Shown in pieces: positions 1 to 12,975 of a stretch of DNA of 64,000 nucleotides. Below the pieces are notes generated by a model. That model made no database searches and was not told where the DNA came from. It was given only the letters and a program-made list of their open reading frames with translations. This stretch comes from Onthophagus taurus. Lineage: Eukaryota > Arthropoda > Insecta > Coleoptera > Scarabaeidae. The translations under genes were made by a program, and so were the position numbers. Location of the stretch: NCBI RefSeq assembly GCF_036711975.1, contig NC_091971.1:3975501-4039500 (forward strand). The letters are read 5' to 3'. Positions within the stretch are counted from its first letter, which is position 1. The number at the start of each line of letters is the position of its first letter.

Positions 1-2721
1 CAAAAGTGTATAGGTCTACCTGCTGACAAACAAAACAGTTCAGCTGTGGTCAAATCGCCAGTGATTTGCAGATTCTGCACAACCCAAGATTTGCAAAAAT
101 TCATGAAAAATCGATTTTCTTGACAAACGGAAAATGACAAAAATAATTTTCGGTCCTTATTTGCTTTTATGGATGATGAGAAATTTATAACGAATTGATC
201 AAAAAATCTGCTCAGCTCGAAATGAGCAAAGTTTTAAGAAAAACTGATTTTCCAAAGAATTCGTAAATTTCAAATCAATATTCTTTTCATATTTGTTATT
301 TAGAGTTGTTTAAGAATGCGATGATATTCAAACTAAATTAATCAGAAATTCTGCACAACCCAAGTTTTGCAAAAATTAATACCCATTACCTGTCAACTGC
401 ATTCGATACAATCAATTCTGTCAAATTAGTTTGCTATCAATTGTCGGTATTACATTTAGATCTCCAAATATAATTCGCCACATCACATTCAATCATATTA
501 GTATAGATATATCTATACAATGTCAAGCTGCCTGTAAATCATTCTATCGAATTATTACTGCTTAGTTAATTAATTTAATATCCATCACAGAAATTCATTA
601 AAGATTTACAACCAATTACACAATTAAAAAGATTAAAATAAAATCTTAAATATATTCTTTTTCTTGTTGGAAATTTTTTTATTTTTTAAAATATCAAGTT
701 ACGGATGTTATCCAATTTTAATGAGGCGGATACTTGAAAACATTGAAGCTGAAATTGAAATGCAGGCAACGCTTCAGGATTAATTTTAGTCGCAACATTT
801 TTTGATGTTAAATTTTTCCAATATTTTCTTTTCTAAAACAAGAAAAATGTAGTTTTCGTTGAGAACTTTCTTTCTTTCAACCACGTGAAAACATCCACAT
901 TTCCGTTTCAGACGATTTATGGGTGTTGATATGTACAAGTCGACGATAGCAGAAGAAGAAGCCGTTCGGCCAAAAATTTCGGTTGATTTACGTCGCAAAA
1001 CCGGGTCAAACCTGAATCTATACAAAGACGGTTCGCGCTTAAAACAATTACACGCAAACAACAACAACAAAGCGTTCATCCAAAATAATTACCCTAATCC
1101 AGGATCATTAGCGAAGCGTTTCTGAGCCATTATAGCCACCGATGGAGAAGGAAAGCTCCTCTTCCTTAGACGTGGTGATGACGATGACCTAAACGTAACG
1201 AGGAGACTGTATTCCTGAAATTGTCCGAGTTGAATACTAATCCTTAGATATTATCCTCACGTTTTAGTATGGGTTTGCTTAAACATTAAGGTACCATCTA
1301 AGAATTTCTAGAGGTAGTCGAAAAGTTTCGTGTTTTATTCAGTTTTCGTCGCAAGATAATATTTTTTGATAGTATTCCTTATATCAGGATAAATTTGAAT
1401 TCAGTGGTCAGGCACTTTCTTTTGATTTGGCACGTAACTCAAGATGCGAAGAGAAGGAGATATTCCGGGTTAGCGTTTTCATGTATAATTCAGACGTTGA
1501 GGGCCGTCGCTGGACCCAACTCTTGCAAATAAATCGAAACGTTCCGTCAAGATCAACATAATCATCAATAAGTAATCGGATTCGGACACATTCTTATTTA
1601 CCATAACCTAATGGGCCAGAAAGAACACACCTCGCCAATTTTTATACAATTTCAGTTTATCTTATTATTTATGAGATGGAAAAATTTTTTGATTTTTCTC
1701 AGTTTTATTTACTGTTATGATGATGATGGTTTAGAAGATTTTAATTCCCAATACGGATTCCGATAAACGTAATTTATTAAAGTGCTTGCCGCCGATTGAT
1801 TAAAAAGCTTTTAGTAAAATTGTGCGCCATCCTTCGGGATTAAATCGACGTTAATTTAAGGTTTAAACGCAAATAGTTTTATTGTCAATACTTTAAATTA
1901 TATAAAAAATAGCTATGCGGTTATGAATAATAAAAAGAGCTTACTCTTTTAGAGCGTGGAATGCTTTTTAATAAAGTTGACAATTTGTAAAGAGACAAAG
2001 GGAACATAAATATTCATAAGAACAACTGCAGGTAGTACGAAAATGAGGAAAATTTACAGTTGTTTTATTTATTATTTTTTTTACTTCAGCAGTTTTAATC
2101 CGCCCTACCTGTATACTTATTCAAATTTAAGCAAATTTAATTCAGTCTACATTAACATTATTATTCCACGTATTTATTTATTTGATGTTTCAATTTTCCC
2201 GTTATATTTCATCACAACCGGGTCAATATGTTATCCCTTCAGACAAATAACTCAAACGAACGTTATCTCGCGAAAAAGGAAAGATCCTAGTTTTATTGGA
2301 TTTTCCGCACAACATTCCTCCCGAACGATATCCGTTTTGCCGCTATCAAAATATAGACGTGTTTTCAAACCGTTACTTTTTTTCCGGCACGTGATGAAAA
2401 AAACGAAGGGTCAGAATTGGCGGTCTCGTAGGACGATTTATCACATGATTGATGACCTTTAGTTCGCCATTCGGCGTCGAAAAATAAGCGGACGTTCAAT
2501 TTAATTTCTCGCGTCGTTTTTCTAACACAAACGAAAGAAAAATTATTATATTATTAAAAATGTTTTTTCTTTACCTTTTTTCTCCTATACCTTTTTAAAT
2601 CAACCAAAAAAATCGTTCAATTATTTATAAACTCGGCAAATGAATAATTAATATAGTATATAGATTTAAGAAAAAAAATGGTTTGTGAAAGTGAAAAATA
2701 TGGAAATGTATGAAATTTATA
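1..2721. other. Intron-like DNA, no gene recognised
   Basis: No convincing coding region was found here. The stretch is AT-rich and probably belongs to a large upstream intron of neural cadherin, whose next visible exon starts at 13712. Two short segments near 85 and 350 share the words 'ctgcacaacccaag' and 'tgcaaaaatt', so an old repeat is likely. The stretch around 905-1135 is richer in G+C than its surroundings and is open for 68 codons, but it resembles nothing I know. Confidence 0.5.
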
Positions 2722-3572
2722 CCGAGTTACCCAAAAGTAACACATGTTCCATTCATTTGAGATAAAAAAAATAGTAGTAGCCATGCGTAACCATGGTAAC
2801 CAATTGTTTCAGATATTTTATTAAGGGTCAGTTGTACAATATACCGATAAATCTACCTGATAACTATCCGACCGATAAACTTATCGAGAGGATAAAGAAA
2901 TTCGCTGTTGTACAAAATGTTTTTGTCGGTAGAATTGCTATCGGCGAAATAAGAGTCAGTTGGTAGCACTTTTTCCACATATTTAGTAATTTGTGCTGTA
3001 GGTTGGTAATGTTACCGTCTTTCTTATAAATTTGAATTGTTTAAAAAAAATTTTCACGACACAACTGACACAACGTACGTATAGGGTGTTATGTATATAG
3101 GTAAACCTATGCAGTAACTATACAAACTTTTTGTACAAAACCTTGATTAGCATGTATATCTGGCGGATAACTATTTTATCGGCACCGCTGAATACCCCAT
3201 AAGTTATCCTGCCGATAAAAATATCCGTACATTGTAATACAGTAGAATCTAACTTATCGGCCAGATAACTCTGTATTGAAGTTTATCGGTATATTGTTGT
3301 ACCACCTCTTAATAAATTTATCCGATTGATAAATTGGCGCACTTAGCCAATGAGAGCGCTTACAACCGCTGTAACCACGGTAATTTTCCCTTAGATATTT
3401 TATCAGGACGATGGTACAACCGGCCCTTAGACAACGATTAATTTTTGATATCTGAAACAATTGGTTGCCATGGTTACGCATGACTACTGCTATGAATCTT
3501 TAGACTCGTCTCAGCGATTTTTCCATAAATTGTTTTTAATTGTTTTAACGAATTTACTTTTGGGAAGCACTG
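2722..3572. mobile_element. Tc1-like non-autonomous element with terminal inverted repeats
   Basis: The ends are inverted copies. The left end has 'gttacccaaaagtaa' and the right end, read on the other strand, has 'cttcccaaaagtaaa'. Further in, 2776-2816 and about 3445-3488 pair over roughly 40 bp around 'catgcgtaaccatgg'. TA flanks both ends, as in Tc1/mariner insertions. There is no transposase inside. A second small element lies inside it. Confidence 0.6.
2824..3427. mobile_element. Small MITE nested in the Tc1-like element
   Basis: The left terminus reads 'agggtcagttgtacaata' and the right terminus, reversed, reads 'agggccggttgtaccat'. TTA/TAA-type trinucleotides lie at the ends, which fits a PIF/Harbinger-type MITE. 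Internal stretches rich in 'ccgataaa' and 'tatcgg' form further inverted pairs. It splits the outer element's inverted arms and is therefore the younger insertion. The exact ends are uncertain by a few bases. Confidence 0.5.
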
Positions 3573-3639
3573 TATACAGATCACTGATATGTATGGAAAC
3601 GATCAGTTATCTCCTAAACTAAGATAGCTAGCAAAAAAT

Positions 3640-4328
3640 GTATATGTCGCAGGCAAATGATTGTTTCAGGTAAATAGCTTTTTCCTATTCAGACACTATC
3701 TGCCTAGGCAAATAGTTTTATTCCATTTATTTCAGTCTAAATTCTCCTTTCCTAGGCAAATAGTATATGGCTAAAATATTTTCAGGAAAATAGCTCTTTA
3801 AACCAACCCAACCCCAGGAATGCTTTATTTCTTTAAGAGAGGCTTGCACTTCACAGTCACTGTTTTCTGGCAAGGGATGTCAAAATGCCAGTGCCAGCCT
3901 TCGAAATTTCAGTGCAGTACAAAAAAGTGTACTGGTTTCAAAAATGAGATGATGTGCAATAGTAGATGCCATTCCAGCAACAATTGTCAAAAGAAGTAAA
4001 TTTTTGTATTTAGTAACTGTTATGCATTTTTTGAAATTGATACGCAAATAATTTTGACACTCATTAGTGACTTTAATTCCAGAAATGTAGGTTGATAACG
4101 ATAGGAACTACTTTATTTTATTGTAATATAGAGTAGGTACCTGTACTCTATATTGCATTGTTGTATCGAAAATATGGTATTTGCCTAAAACAAGCTTAGA
4201 CAGATACTATTTGTCTTGTCCAATAGTATTTGCCTAGACATTTAATGATAAAACTGTAACGAATTACTGTTTGCCTAGGCAGACAGTATCTGACTACCTG
4301 AAATAACCATTTGCCTACAACATATACA
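3640..4328. mobile_element. Foldback MITE with 'tgcctaggcaaa' arms
   Basis: The left arm contains 'gtatatgtcgcaggcaaatg' followed by 'tgcctaggcaaatag'. The right arm carries the reverse complements, 'tttgcctaggcagacag' and 'catttgcctacaacatatac'. The arms extend about 90 bp with scattered mismatches. There is no coding sequence between them. The superfamily was not assigned. Confidence 0.55.
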
Positions 4329-5588
4329 AAAGTATTACTGTTTTTTTAAATCTATTACAATAAAGACGTATTAAGTATACAGGGTCAGTCAAAAAGTTTA
4401 ATGGAACACCTGTATATTATTACTTTGTATGTATTCTACTAGCTTCAAAGTATAAGATTTCCATTTTTATACGTACAATTACATTTGCGGTGCACCGTTT
4501 CGATCGAACTATTAAATTCCACTTAGGTTTCATCTTGCTCATCCTTTAACATTGGAACGTTCGATTCCTTGTCTAGCGCTGACCAAAGTCTTCTTTGAAC
4601 GGAATTTGCCTTTGTTCCATTCACATCAAATTGTAATCGACGAATCATTTAGCTTCTTTATGGTTAAGTCGCTCATTTTAAGTCATTTGTGCTCTTGTTT
4701 CTTTCTTACTTTCTTAATCGTTATAATTTCTTTTTCACTGGTTTATTTATAATAAATAAAAGATACATAGAATAAGAAAGATGGAAACTATCAACCTTAT
4801 ACATAATAGAAAACGGGTAGAAACTGACATAGTTTCTTGTGTCTTGTGGATGTTGAGGGGAATCGACGTCCCGAATCCCTTCTAAATAAATAATTCAGAT
4901 GCGTTGTATACATCCAGAAATAGAACCTTCGTAGGAAATAAGTAAGGAATAAAATATTATCAAGCTCTCAATTCCGTTCAATTTAAATGAAAACTTTTAA
5001 TAATAACGAAAACTTAAAGGGTGGAATCGTAAAGTATCGGGGTAGTTCGCCGGCCTTAATAGTTTCCGCGAAGCAAATTAAACTCAAATAACTCCAGTTT
5101 TAAATTAACTATTAACGGGTGTAGTAAAATAACCGAGAATTTAACCTGAGAGAGCTCAGCGTACTCCCTTATCTCACCAATACTACTGCAAGCTCTCTAT
5201 TTACGTTGAAACTTTAATTTATTTTGGCGCTGGAAGCGAACGCGATTTTCTTTGTATAAAGCTGTTGTTTTTATCTTTTAAGGGCGGATAATAACGACAA
5301 AATTGTTGACGTTACCCCGATTTTACGAAACTTTAAAAAGATTTAATAAAATTGTTTTATAGATGTCGTCAATCGTAAACCAATAAACCTACTTAAAGTT
5401 TTTGAAACAGACATAAATTCAATCGACTTTGAGAAGAATAAAAAAATTACAAATTCGATATTTTTAAAAGTTTTAAAATTGAACGAATGTATTATTAATT
5501 AACCTTTCCAATACAAATGCGCTGACATGTGGCTAAAATCCTAACTTTCTTTTAATTAAGATAAATTGTTATATTTATATTTTTATTG
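4329..5588. other. Intron-like DNA, no gene recognised
   Basis: AT-rich sequence without a supported gene. A possible transposon end lies at 4379, 'tacagggtcagtcaaaaag', but no partner was found. Confidence 0.4.
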
Positions 5589-5965
5589 AACTAAAACTAG
5601 AACTAACACTAGACCTAGAACTAGAAAGTTCTAGAAAGAACTTTAGAAAGAACTAGTAGATATTTTCTAGTTCTAGGTCTAGTGTTAGTTCTAGTTTTAT
5701 ACTAGCACCATCTTTAGAACTAACACAAGTCCTAGAACTAGAATCATTCGGGTTTAGCCGTCTTGAGAGACGTGCGCCTAAACCCGAATGTTTCTAGTTC
5801 TAGATCTAGTGCTAGTTCTAGTTTTACACTACTATTATTACTAGAACTAACACTAGACCTGGAACTAGAATCATTCGGGTTTAGCCGCACTTCTCTCGAG
5901 ACGGCTAAACCCGAACGATTCTAGGTCTAGTATTAATTCTAGTGTTAGTGTTAGTTCTTGTTTTA
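5589..5965. repeat. Cluster of three consecutive long hairpins
   Basis: Three palindromes lie side by side. The first has arms of about 34 bp that look perfect (roughly 5591-5625 and 5665-5698), built on 'ctaacactagacctagaac' and its complement. The second and third put a distal stem 'attcgggtttagcc' / 'ggctaaacccgaa' between the same arms. Related copies occur at about 40485-40660 and 42715-42800, and an arm fragment at 36242-36265, so this is a dispersed hairpin-forming repeat. Confidence 0.7.
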
Positions 5966-8239
5966 GTTGTTATTCGGTTAATTATTAACATTCAAAGGTT
6001 ATTAGACGCTTATTACTAAATCCGCGTATATTTGAGCTTATGATGCAAATGGGGTTAAATTATATGGATTTAATACAAAAAAAGGAAATGAAGTTACAGT
6101 AACTGTGTAAGCGCGTATATTGGAAGAATAATGATCATCTAATGTTCTTGTCGATATAATAAACTAACGTTGAACACCGGAAACGGCTACGCAAGTTTCA
6201 AATCAATACAGTATGGACACACAAGTGCACTTTAATTAATGGACCAACAAAGTTCGATAACTATGGGACTCGAACAACATTAATGGAACGATGATTAGTG
6301 GTACGCAACCGGTAATTTTAAGAATCGTCAGTAAAGTTTCTCAACAATTCCCCAACAATAAGATAATTACAATACAAATTTTTCATATTTTCCGCCAATT
6401 TTTTGCGAAAACTCGTTAAAAAAGTTTTGTTGAAAATAAAACTTGATCAAACTTTTAACGACTCCCTGACCCAACTTTGACCTCCTGTTTAACTATTACG
6501 ATAGCTTTTAGAGCTACAAAGCTCCAGGTTTCGCGATTAGTTATAATTAAGTAAGTTAAATTTAATTCCCGGAGAAGAGTCGTCGCGGTAAAAATTATCT
6601 TTTTCCGGCATCTCTTGAATCCAGGACTAATTACCCACGAAATCTCCCTTTCATTTCCCGCCAAGGAGAAAACCTTAATTTCCATCCTTCACGGGGACCC
6701 TCTTAAACATCTGCTCCTGTGTTTATTTTAATCCGTTAATTTAGTGGAAAGCCCACGGGTCATTTTTCATCGTCAACTCAACAACCGGAAAATTGTTTTT
6801 GTATCGACTTTTCCATTTCAAGAACCAAAAGACATTTTTTTTTTAAACAAAGATTTATTATAATCACCTAAACGTTACATTTCCTTTAAGCACAACGCCG
6901 AAAACAATAAAATAACGTCGTGTCAACATGAAAAAGAGACAAGTCGAGATGTTTTTTTGTTAGAAACTCACTCCCCTTCTTGATTCTCCACATGAGATCT
7001 GTCCTTTTTAGATTTTTTAGACAGATGAATATTTTAATTTTCCAACTCCCCTTTTTTCCTTTTCTGTCTTTTTATTTTCCACCCCCATGATTTTCGTCGA
7101 AGTGAAAAATCTAAACCCCTCATGGTCGATATTTAAACGCAATTTTCCCCAGCTCAGTAATGACTCTTTAATAGCCGTCATCTTTAATCATAAATTACTA
7201 GCAGAACCGAGAATAGAACAAAAAAAAACGTTAAGTCGCAATCCGAAAATAATTGTCTCGTTATTAACGATTTTTTAAATTTCTTTTTTAAACATAATTG
7301 TTTAGAATGGTCAGTTAATCACGCGTGGATTACGTTAATTATGATGTTTACGGCCGTGATTTATTTCAAACTCTGGTTAATTTGTTAAATTCGTTGACAG
7401 TGTCGTTGTTGTTGTGCAATTTAAATTTAGTTAATTAACCGAGATTAAATTAAATTTTTTTAATAAATAAAATTCATTTTAATTAATTCTTTTACTTCAA
7501 ACGAATATCCTCATAAAGTACGTGGATTGTTTTCGAAATTAAACGAAACGAATTTTTAATCACACTTAATTAAGGATTACCTAGTTTCTCGAATCCAAAT
7601 CCTTTATTTATTCAAAATTTAAGCACGGTCAATATTTAGTAAAGAATTTCCTTCATTATTTTCGAGTTTATTTCAAATATTTTCCAATTTAAAATCAAAT
7701 ATTATCAAATTAGTGTTAATTTTATGTCGAAATACACACTAAATTAGGTTCGGGGTAAAATGTAAAGGAAATTTGATGCCGAACAATGAATTTAATACAG
7801 ATATCTAATAACAACATTTTTTTTTTGAGTTTTATCAAAACTGTGATATACTTTTTGCGTGAAAAAAGATCGCAGTGCGTTTTAGCAAATAGATCTCTGT
7901 GAGGATCAGTTTGTGTGATTTCAAATCCGTTTAATGTTCCACGCTTTGTATAAACCTGACGGATTAAAAGTGATACCAAAAAAATACGTAAAGCAAAAAA
8001 GAGCTATGTTTTTACACAAAACAAATCAAATTTCATTGTTTATTATTTGTAATCTAAGTAGAAATTAAATTAAATTTAATATTTTTATTCTCTTTGACAA
8101 GACGAAAATCGTCTTGTCAAATCCTTCTTAAATACTAACATTGTTATCGTTTAGTTCACTGAGGGAATGTTTTTAATCACATATTGCTGGGTTTGGTGCA
8201 ATGTATAATTACATACATCTAATAAACAACTTTCGATTA
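5966..8239. other. Intron-like DNA, no gene recognised
   Basis: AT-rich sequence with only short chance open frames. No exon with matching splice signals, RNA gene or element could be supported. Confidence 0.4.
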
Positions 8240-8357
8240 CAAAAGGAAATCATAAATCATTACATTTTTGAAAATTTTGGGTTGTTCAGAATTTCTCTTC
8301 AATTTAATTTCAACTGCAACGTACTCTTTATTATCATAAAAAATGAATATGATTACT
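8240..8357. repeat. Left part of an old ~140-bp degenerate tandem repeat
   Basis: It shares 'aatttaatttcaactgcaac' and 'gtactctttattatcat' with the units at 10840-11231. The TIR element at 8358-10832 lies between the two parts, so it appears to have inserted into this older array. Confidence 0.45.
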
Positions 8358-10832
8358 AGGGCACGGAACTTTTGTAACAAACCGATACGATTTCCCCCCT
8401 CCACTGGTTCTCAGCAGAAAATTTCATACAAAAGTTGTTCTAAATTAAATTCTAAAACGATTTTCTCAATAAAAAATATATATATAAAAATTTTTTTGAG
8501 ATTATGTTCTTAATTATTGATCAAATCAAAAATTTTTATTAACAATATTTGTTTAGAATTACTTCAGGAACAGTGTTTGTTAATACAATTTTTTGCTAAC
8601 TTGAAATTTTAATTTCCCTCTGAATAGTATGCTATCAAAATTAATTATCTCAACAATTATTGTTTTTATTAAAAAATGTTTTAAATAAAATTTGTTTCAA
8701 TTTCGATTTTGAATCAATTATCTTAATAAAAAATTTTTACATCTCTATTAATTAAGCATCTAATTATAATTATGTATAAAAACAGAAAAATTATTATTTT
8801 GAGGTTATCTCCTTAATTATTGATTAAATCAAAAAAAGTTGTTGGCAAAGTTTGTTTAGAATTGTTTCAGGAACAATTTTTGTTAACACAATTTTTTTCT
8901 AACTTGAAATTTTAATTTCCCACTGAACAGTGTGCTACAAAAATTAATATTTTTGAGGTTATATTCTTATTGTTGATTTAATCAAAAAATGTTGTTAACA
9001 AAATTGGTTTAGAATTACTTCAGGAACAGTGTTTGTTAATAAAATTTTTTGCTAACTTGAAATTTTAATTTCCCTCTGAATAGTATGCTATCAAAATTAA
9101 TTATCTCAACAATTATTGTTTTTATTAAAAAATGTTTTAAATAAAATTTGTTTCAATTTCGATTTTGAATCAATTATCTTAATAAAAAATTTTTACATCT
9201 CTATTAATTAACCATCTAAGTGTAATTATGTATAAAAATAAAAAAATTATTATTTTGAGGTTATCTCCTTAATTATTGATTAAATCAAAAAAAGTTGTTG
9301 ACAAAGTTTGTTTAGAATTGTTTCAGGAACAATTTTTGGTAACACAATTTTTTTCTAACTTGAAATTTTAATTTCCCACTGAACAGTGTGCTACAAAAAT
9401 TAATATTTTTGAGGTTATATTCTTATTGTTGATTTAATCAAAAAATGTTGTTAACAAAATTGGTTTAGAATTACTTCAGGAACAGTGTTTGTTAATAAAA
9501 ATTTTTGCTAACTTGAAATTTTAATTTCCCTCTGAATAGTATGCTATCAACATTAATTATCTCAACAATTATTGTTTTTATTAAAAAATGTTTTAAATAA
9601 AATTTGTTTCAACTTCGATTTTGAATCAATTATCTTAATAAAAAATTTTTACATCTCTATTAATTAAGCATCTAATTATAATTATGTATAAAAACAGAAA
9701 AATTATTATTTTGAGGTTATCTCCTTAATTATTGATTAAATCAAAAAAAGTTGTTGGCAAAGTTTGTTTAGAATTGTTTCAGGAACAATTTTTGTTAACA
9801 CAATTTTTTTCTAACTTGAAATTTTAATTTCCCACTGAACAGTGTGCTACAAAAATTAATATTTTTGAGGTTATATTCTTATTGTTGATTTAATCAAAAA
9901 ATGTTGTTAACAAAATTGGTTTAGAATTACTTCAGGAACAGTGTTTGTTAATAAAATTTTTTGCTAACTTGAAATTTTAATTTCCCTCTGAATAGTATGC
10001 TATCAAAATTAATTATCTCAACAATTATTGTTTTTATTAAAAAATGTTTTAAATAAAATTTGTTTCAATTTCGATTTTGAATCAATTATCTTAATAAAAA
10101 ATTTTTACATCTCTATTAATTAAGCATCTAATTATAATTATGTATAAAAACAGAAAAATTATTATTTTGAGGTTATCTCCTTAATTATTGATTAAATCAA
10201 AAAAAGTTGTTGGCAAAGTTTGTTTAGAATTGTTTCAGGAACAATTTTTGTTAACACAATTTTTTTCTAACTTGAAATTTTAATTTCCCACTGAACAGTG
10301 TGCTACAAAAATTAATATTTTTGAGGTTATATTCTTATTGTTGATTTAATCAAAAAATGTTGTTAACAAAATTGGTTTAGAATTACTTCAGGAACAGTGT
10401 TTGTTAATAAAATTTTTTGCTAACTTGAAATTTTAATTTCCCTCTGAATAGTATGCTATCAAAATTAATTATCTCAACAATTATTGTTTTTATTAAAAAA
10501 TGTTTTAAATAAAATTTGTTTCAATTTCGATTTTGAATCAATTATCTTAATAAAAAATTTTTACATCTCTATTAATTGACCATCTAAGTGTAATTATGTA
10601 TAAAAATTTAAAAATTATTATTTTGAGGTTATCTCCTTAATTATTGATTAAATCAAAAAAAGTTGTTGACAAAGTTTGTTTAGAATTGTTTCAGGAACAA
10701 TTTTTGGTAACACAATTTTTTTCTTACTTGAAATTTTAATTTCCCACTGAACAGTATGGTATTCTTTTAATCAAGATTTTCTGAGAACGAGTGGAGGGGG
10801 GAAATCGTTTTGTTACAAAAGTTCCGTGCCCT
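8358..10832. mobile_element. Non-autonomous TIR element carrying a 456-bp satellite
   Basis: The termini are inverted: 'agggcacggaacttttgtaa' starts the left end and its complement ends the right end. About 60 bp pair on each side, including 'tttcccccctccact'. The inside is almost wholly a tandem repeat of about five units with a period near 456 bp: 'ggaacagtgtttgttaata' recurs at about 8567, 9022, 9479, 9935 and 10391. Each unit has two diverged halves. No coding capacity is seen. Target duplication is unclear. Confidence 0.7.
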
Positions 10833-11233
10833 GATGATTACAAAATTGATTATGTCATCACCTAGGTCTAAAAAAAATTATTTTTTCTACCATTTTTGGA
10901 ATTTTCAAGTTGATAAGACTTTCTGATCAATTCAATTTTAACTGGAACATACTCCTTATCGTCATCAAAATCAAATACAGAAAGAAAATTTATTATGACA
11001 TCACATATTTCTTTGAAAAATTGATTTTTCTGGCATTTTTATAAATTTTAAGTGAGAAAGACTTTGTGATCAATTTAATTTCAACAACAACCTAGTTCTT
11101 ATTATCATCAAAAACAAATATGGAAGGAAAATTATGTCATCATTTATTTCTTAGACAAATTGATTTTTCTGCCATTTTTGTAATTTTGAGGTTGATGTGA
11201 GTTTCTGAGCAATTTAATTTTAACTGCAATGTA
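10833..11233. repeat. Right part of an old ~140-bp degenerate tandem repeat
   Basis: About three diverged units share 'atttaattttaactg', 'actccttat', 'tatgtcatca' and 'aaattgatttttct'. It continues the repeat seen at 8240-8357 on the other side of the satellite-bearing element. Confidence 0.45.
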
Positions 11234-12619
11234 CAGGGTGGTTCAAATTCGATGTCCGAATAGGCTAACTCGGAAACTATAAGAGTTAGAAAAAAAGTAG
11301 CTTACATGTTATGATCTTGTTTTTCGAGAAACTGCTAATGCCGAAAACCTCATAGCGCTATCGTCTTTTGTTTTTCCGCTAGAGGCTAAAATTGAAAATA
11401 TCGTAAAACCAGCAAGCGCAATTATCTTGGTTATTATTATAGCTGGAGTATTATAACTAAAACATTATATGGACACTTTTTTACAGAGAATTTTGATGAC
11501 GTAGTCAAAAAAAATTTTTCGGTTTTAGATTTTGAGATATTATCACAATGTTCGTTTTTTTAAATGGAAACAACCACTGATTACTCGCTTATTAAATTCG
11601 TTATTTTTTTCTGATTACAAAAATATAGGGTTTGACAGGTCTATTTCTTATTGTTTTAGAATAAAGCTAAAAATTAACTTTTCTTTTAGTGTCTTCCAAG
11701 AAATTAAATTTACAGTTTCCTGTAAATTACGGTACTATAATTAAAAATTAAAAAAACATATTTCTGATATTTGAAACAAATATATTTGTTGAACTATTTA
11801 ATTTATATATGTAATTATACAAACGTTGGAATAGATTGCATAATTTCACATTTTTATATTAATATTTAATATTATTATTAAATGACTTAATAAATTATTG
11901 ATAGATGGCGCTCATATATATTTTTTAATTCAACCTAAACATAGCAACATTTGTTTGTATTCAAAAATTTTCTAAAAATCCTGTTTTTTCAGATGGATTA
12001 CGAAAATTACGAAAAGTTTAACATGTTAGAATGTTACATATTAGAAAATAAAGTAAATTTTATATAAATTTTTAGTAGAATAATTTTTAGTTATAGTACC
12101 GTACTTTACAGGAAATTGTAAATTTAATTTCGTCGATGATACTAGATGGAAATTTTATAAAAAAAGTTTATTTTTAGCTTTATTCTAAAACAATAAGAAA
12201 TAGACCTTTCGAACTCTATATTTTTGTAATTAGAAAAAAATAAAGAATTTAATAAGCGAATAATCGGTGGTTGTTTCCATTTAAAAAAATGAAAATTGTC
12301 ATGATATCTCAAAATCTAAAACAAAAAAAATTTTTTTGTCTACATCATCAAATTCTCTGTAAAAAAGTGTCCATAATCTCTTAGTTATAGTCTTAGTTAT
12401 AATACTCCGGCTATAATAATAACCAAGATAATTGCGTTTGCTGATTTTACGATATTTTCAATTTTAGCCTCTAGCGGAAAAACAAAAGACGATAGCGCTA
12501 TGAGGTTTTCGGCATTAGCAGTTTCTCGAAAAACGAGATCATGACATGTAAGCTACTTTTTTTCTAACTCTTATAGCTTCCGAGTTAGCCTATTCGGACA
12601 TCGAATTTGAACCACCCTG
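11234..12619. mobile_element. 1.39-kb foldback element, mariner-type ends, TA target duplication
   Basis: The two halves are inverted copies over roughly 500 bp. The left begins 'cagggtggttcaaattcgat' and the right ends with the complement. TA lies directly outside both ends (11232-11233 and 12620-12621), matching Tc1/mariner insertion. No transposase is present. The arm words 'agtagcttacatgt' and 'gagaaactgctaatgccg' recur at 22670-22730 next to a transposase relic, which suggests the source family. A shorter copy lies at 54458-55190. Confidence 0.75.
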
Positions 12620-12621
12620 TA

Positions 12622-12975
12622 CTCCTTCTCTCGCTACAATGACGCTATATCCAAAATTTAGTCTTAGCCTCCTTTATCTTTTGACTCCAACACTGCCGAT
12701 CAAGAGCTCCTGTTGTGCGTCTTCGTGGCCTCCCACTTGGTCTCTTGTCTTGATTTCCGATTTCACATGACCAACTCATTACAGTTTTTGCAGCCTGACA
12801 AATTCTGAGATAGTCGTATCGCTTTTTCCATATGCCATTCTCCTTTATTCTACCAAAGGTTTTCCTCAGTATCTTTCCTATTCTTTACCTTTTCGATCAT
12901 AATTCATGTCTCGCATCTATAACATAGTATAGGTCGATTGATGATTTTATAGAATCTAATGTTTGAGTGTCTATG
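12622..12975 (-). mobile_element. LINE remnant: C-terminal end of a reverse transcriptase ORF
   Basis: Reading the minus strand gives pieces typical of the tail of non-LTR retrotransposon ORF2: 'GRIKENGIWKKRYDY' and, in a continuous frame near the end, 'RPSGRPRRRTTGALDRQCW' followed by 'KEAKTKFWI' and a stop. The intervening part is broken. Only the last ~110 codons survive. The clade is not certain. Confidence 0.55.

Noticed and set aside
919-1125. 68-codon frame after a 'tttcag' acceptor, possible exon
   Set aside because: No recognisable domain, no donor, and ends in a stop; it could be an untranslated exon, but nothing supports coding.
2043-2462. 139-codon plus-strand frame with hydrophobic residues
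   Set aside because: Low-complexity AT-rich composition, no known domain and no splice context; most likely chance.
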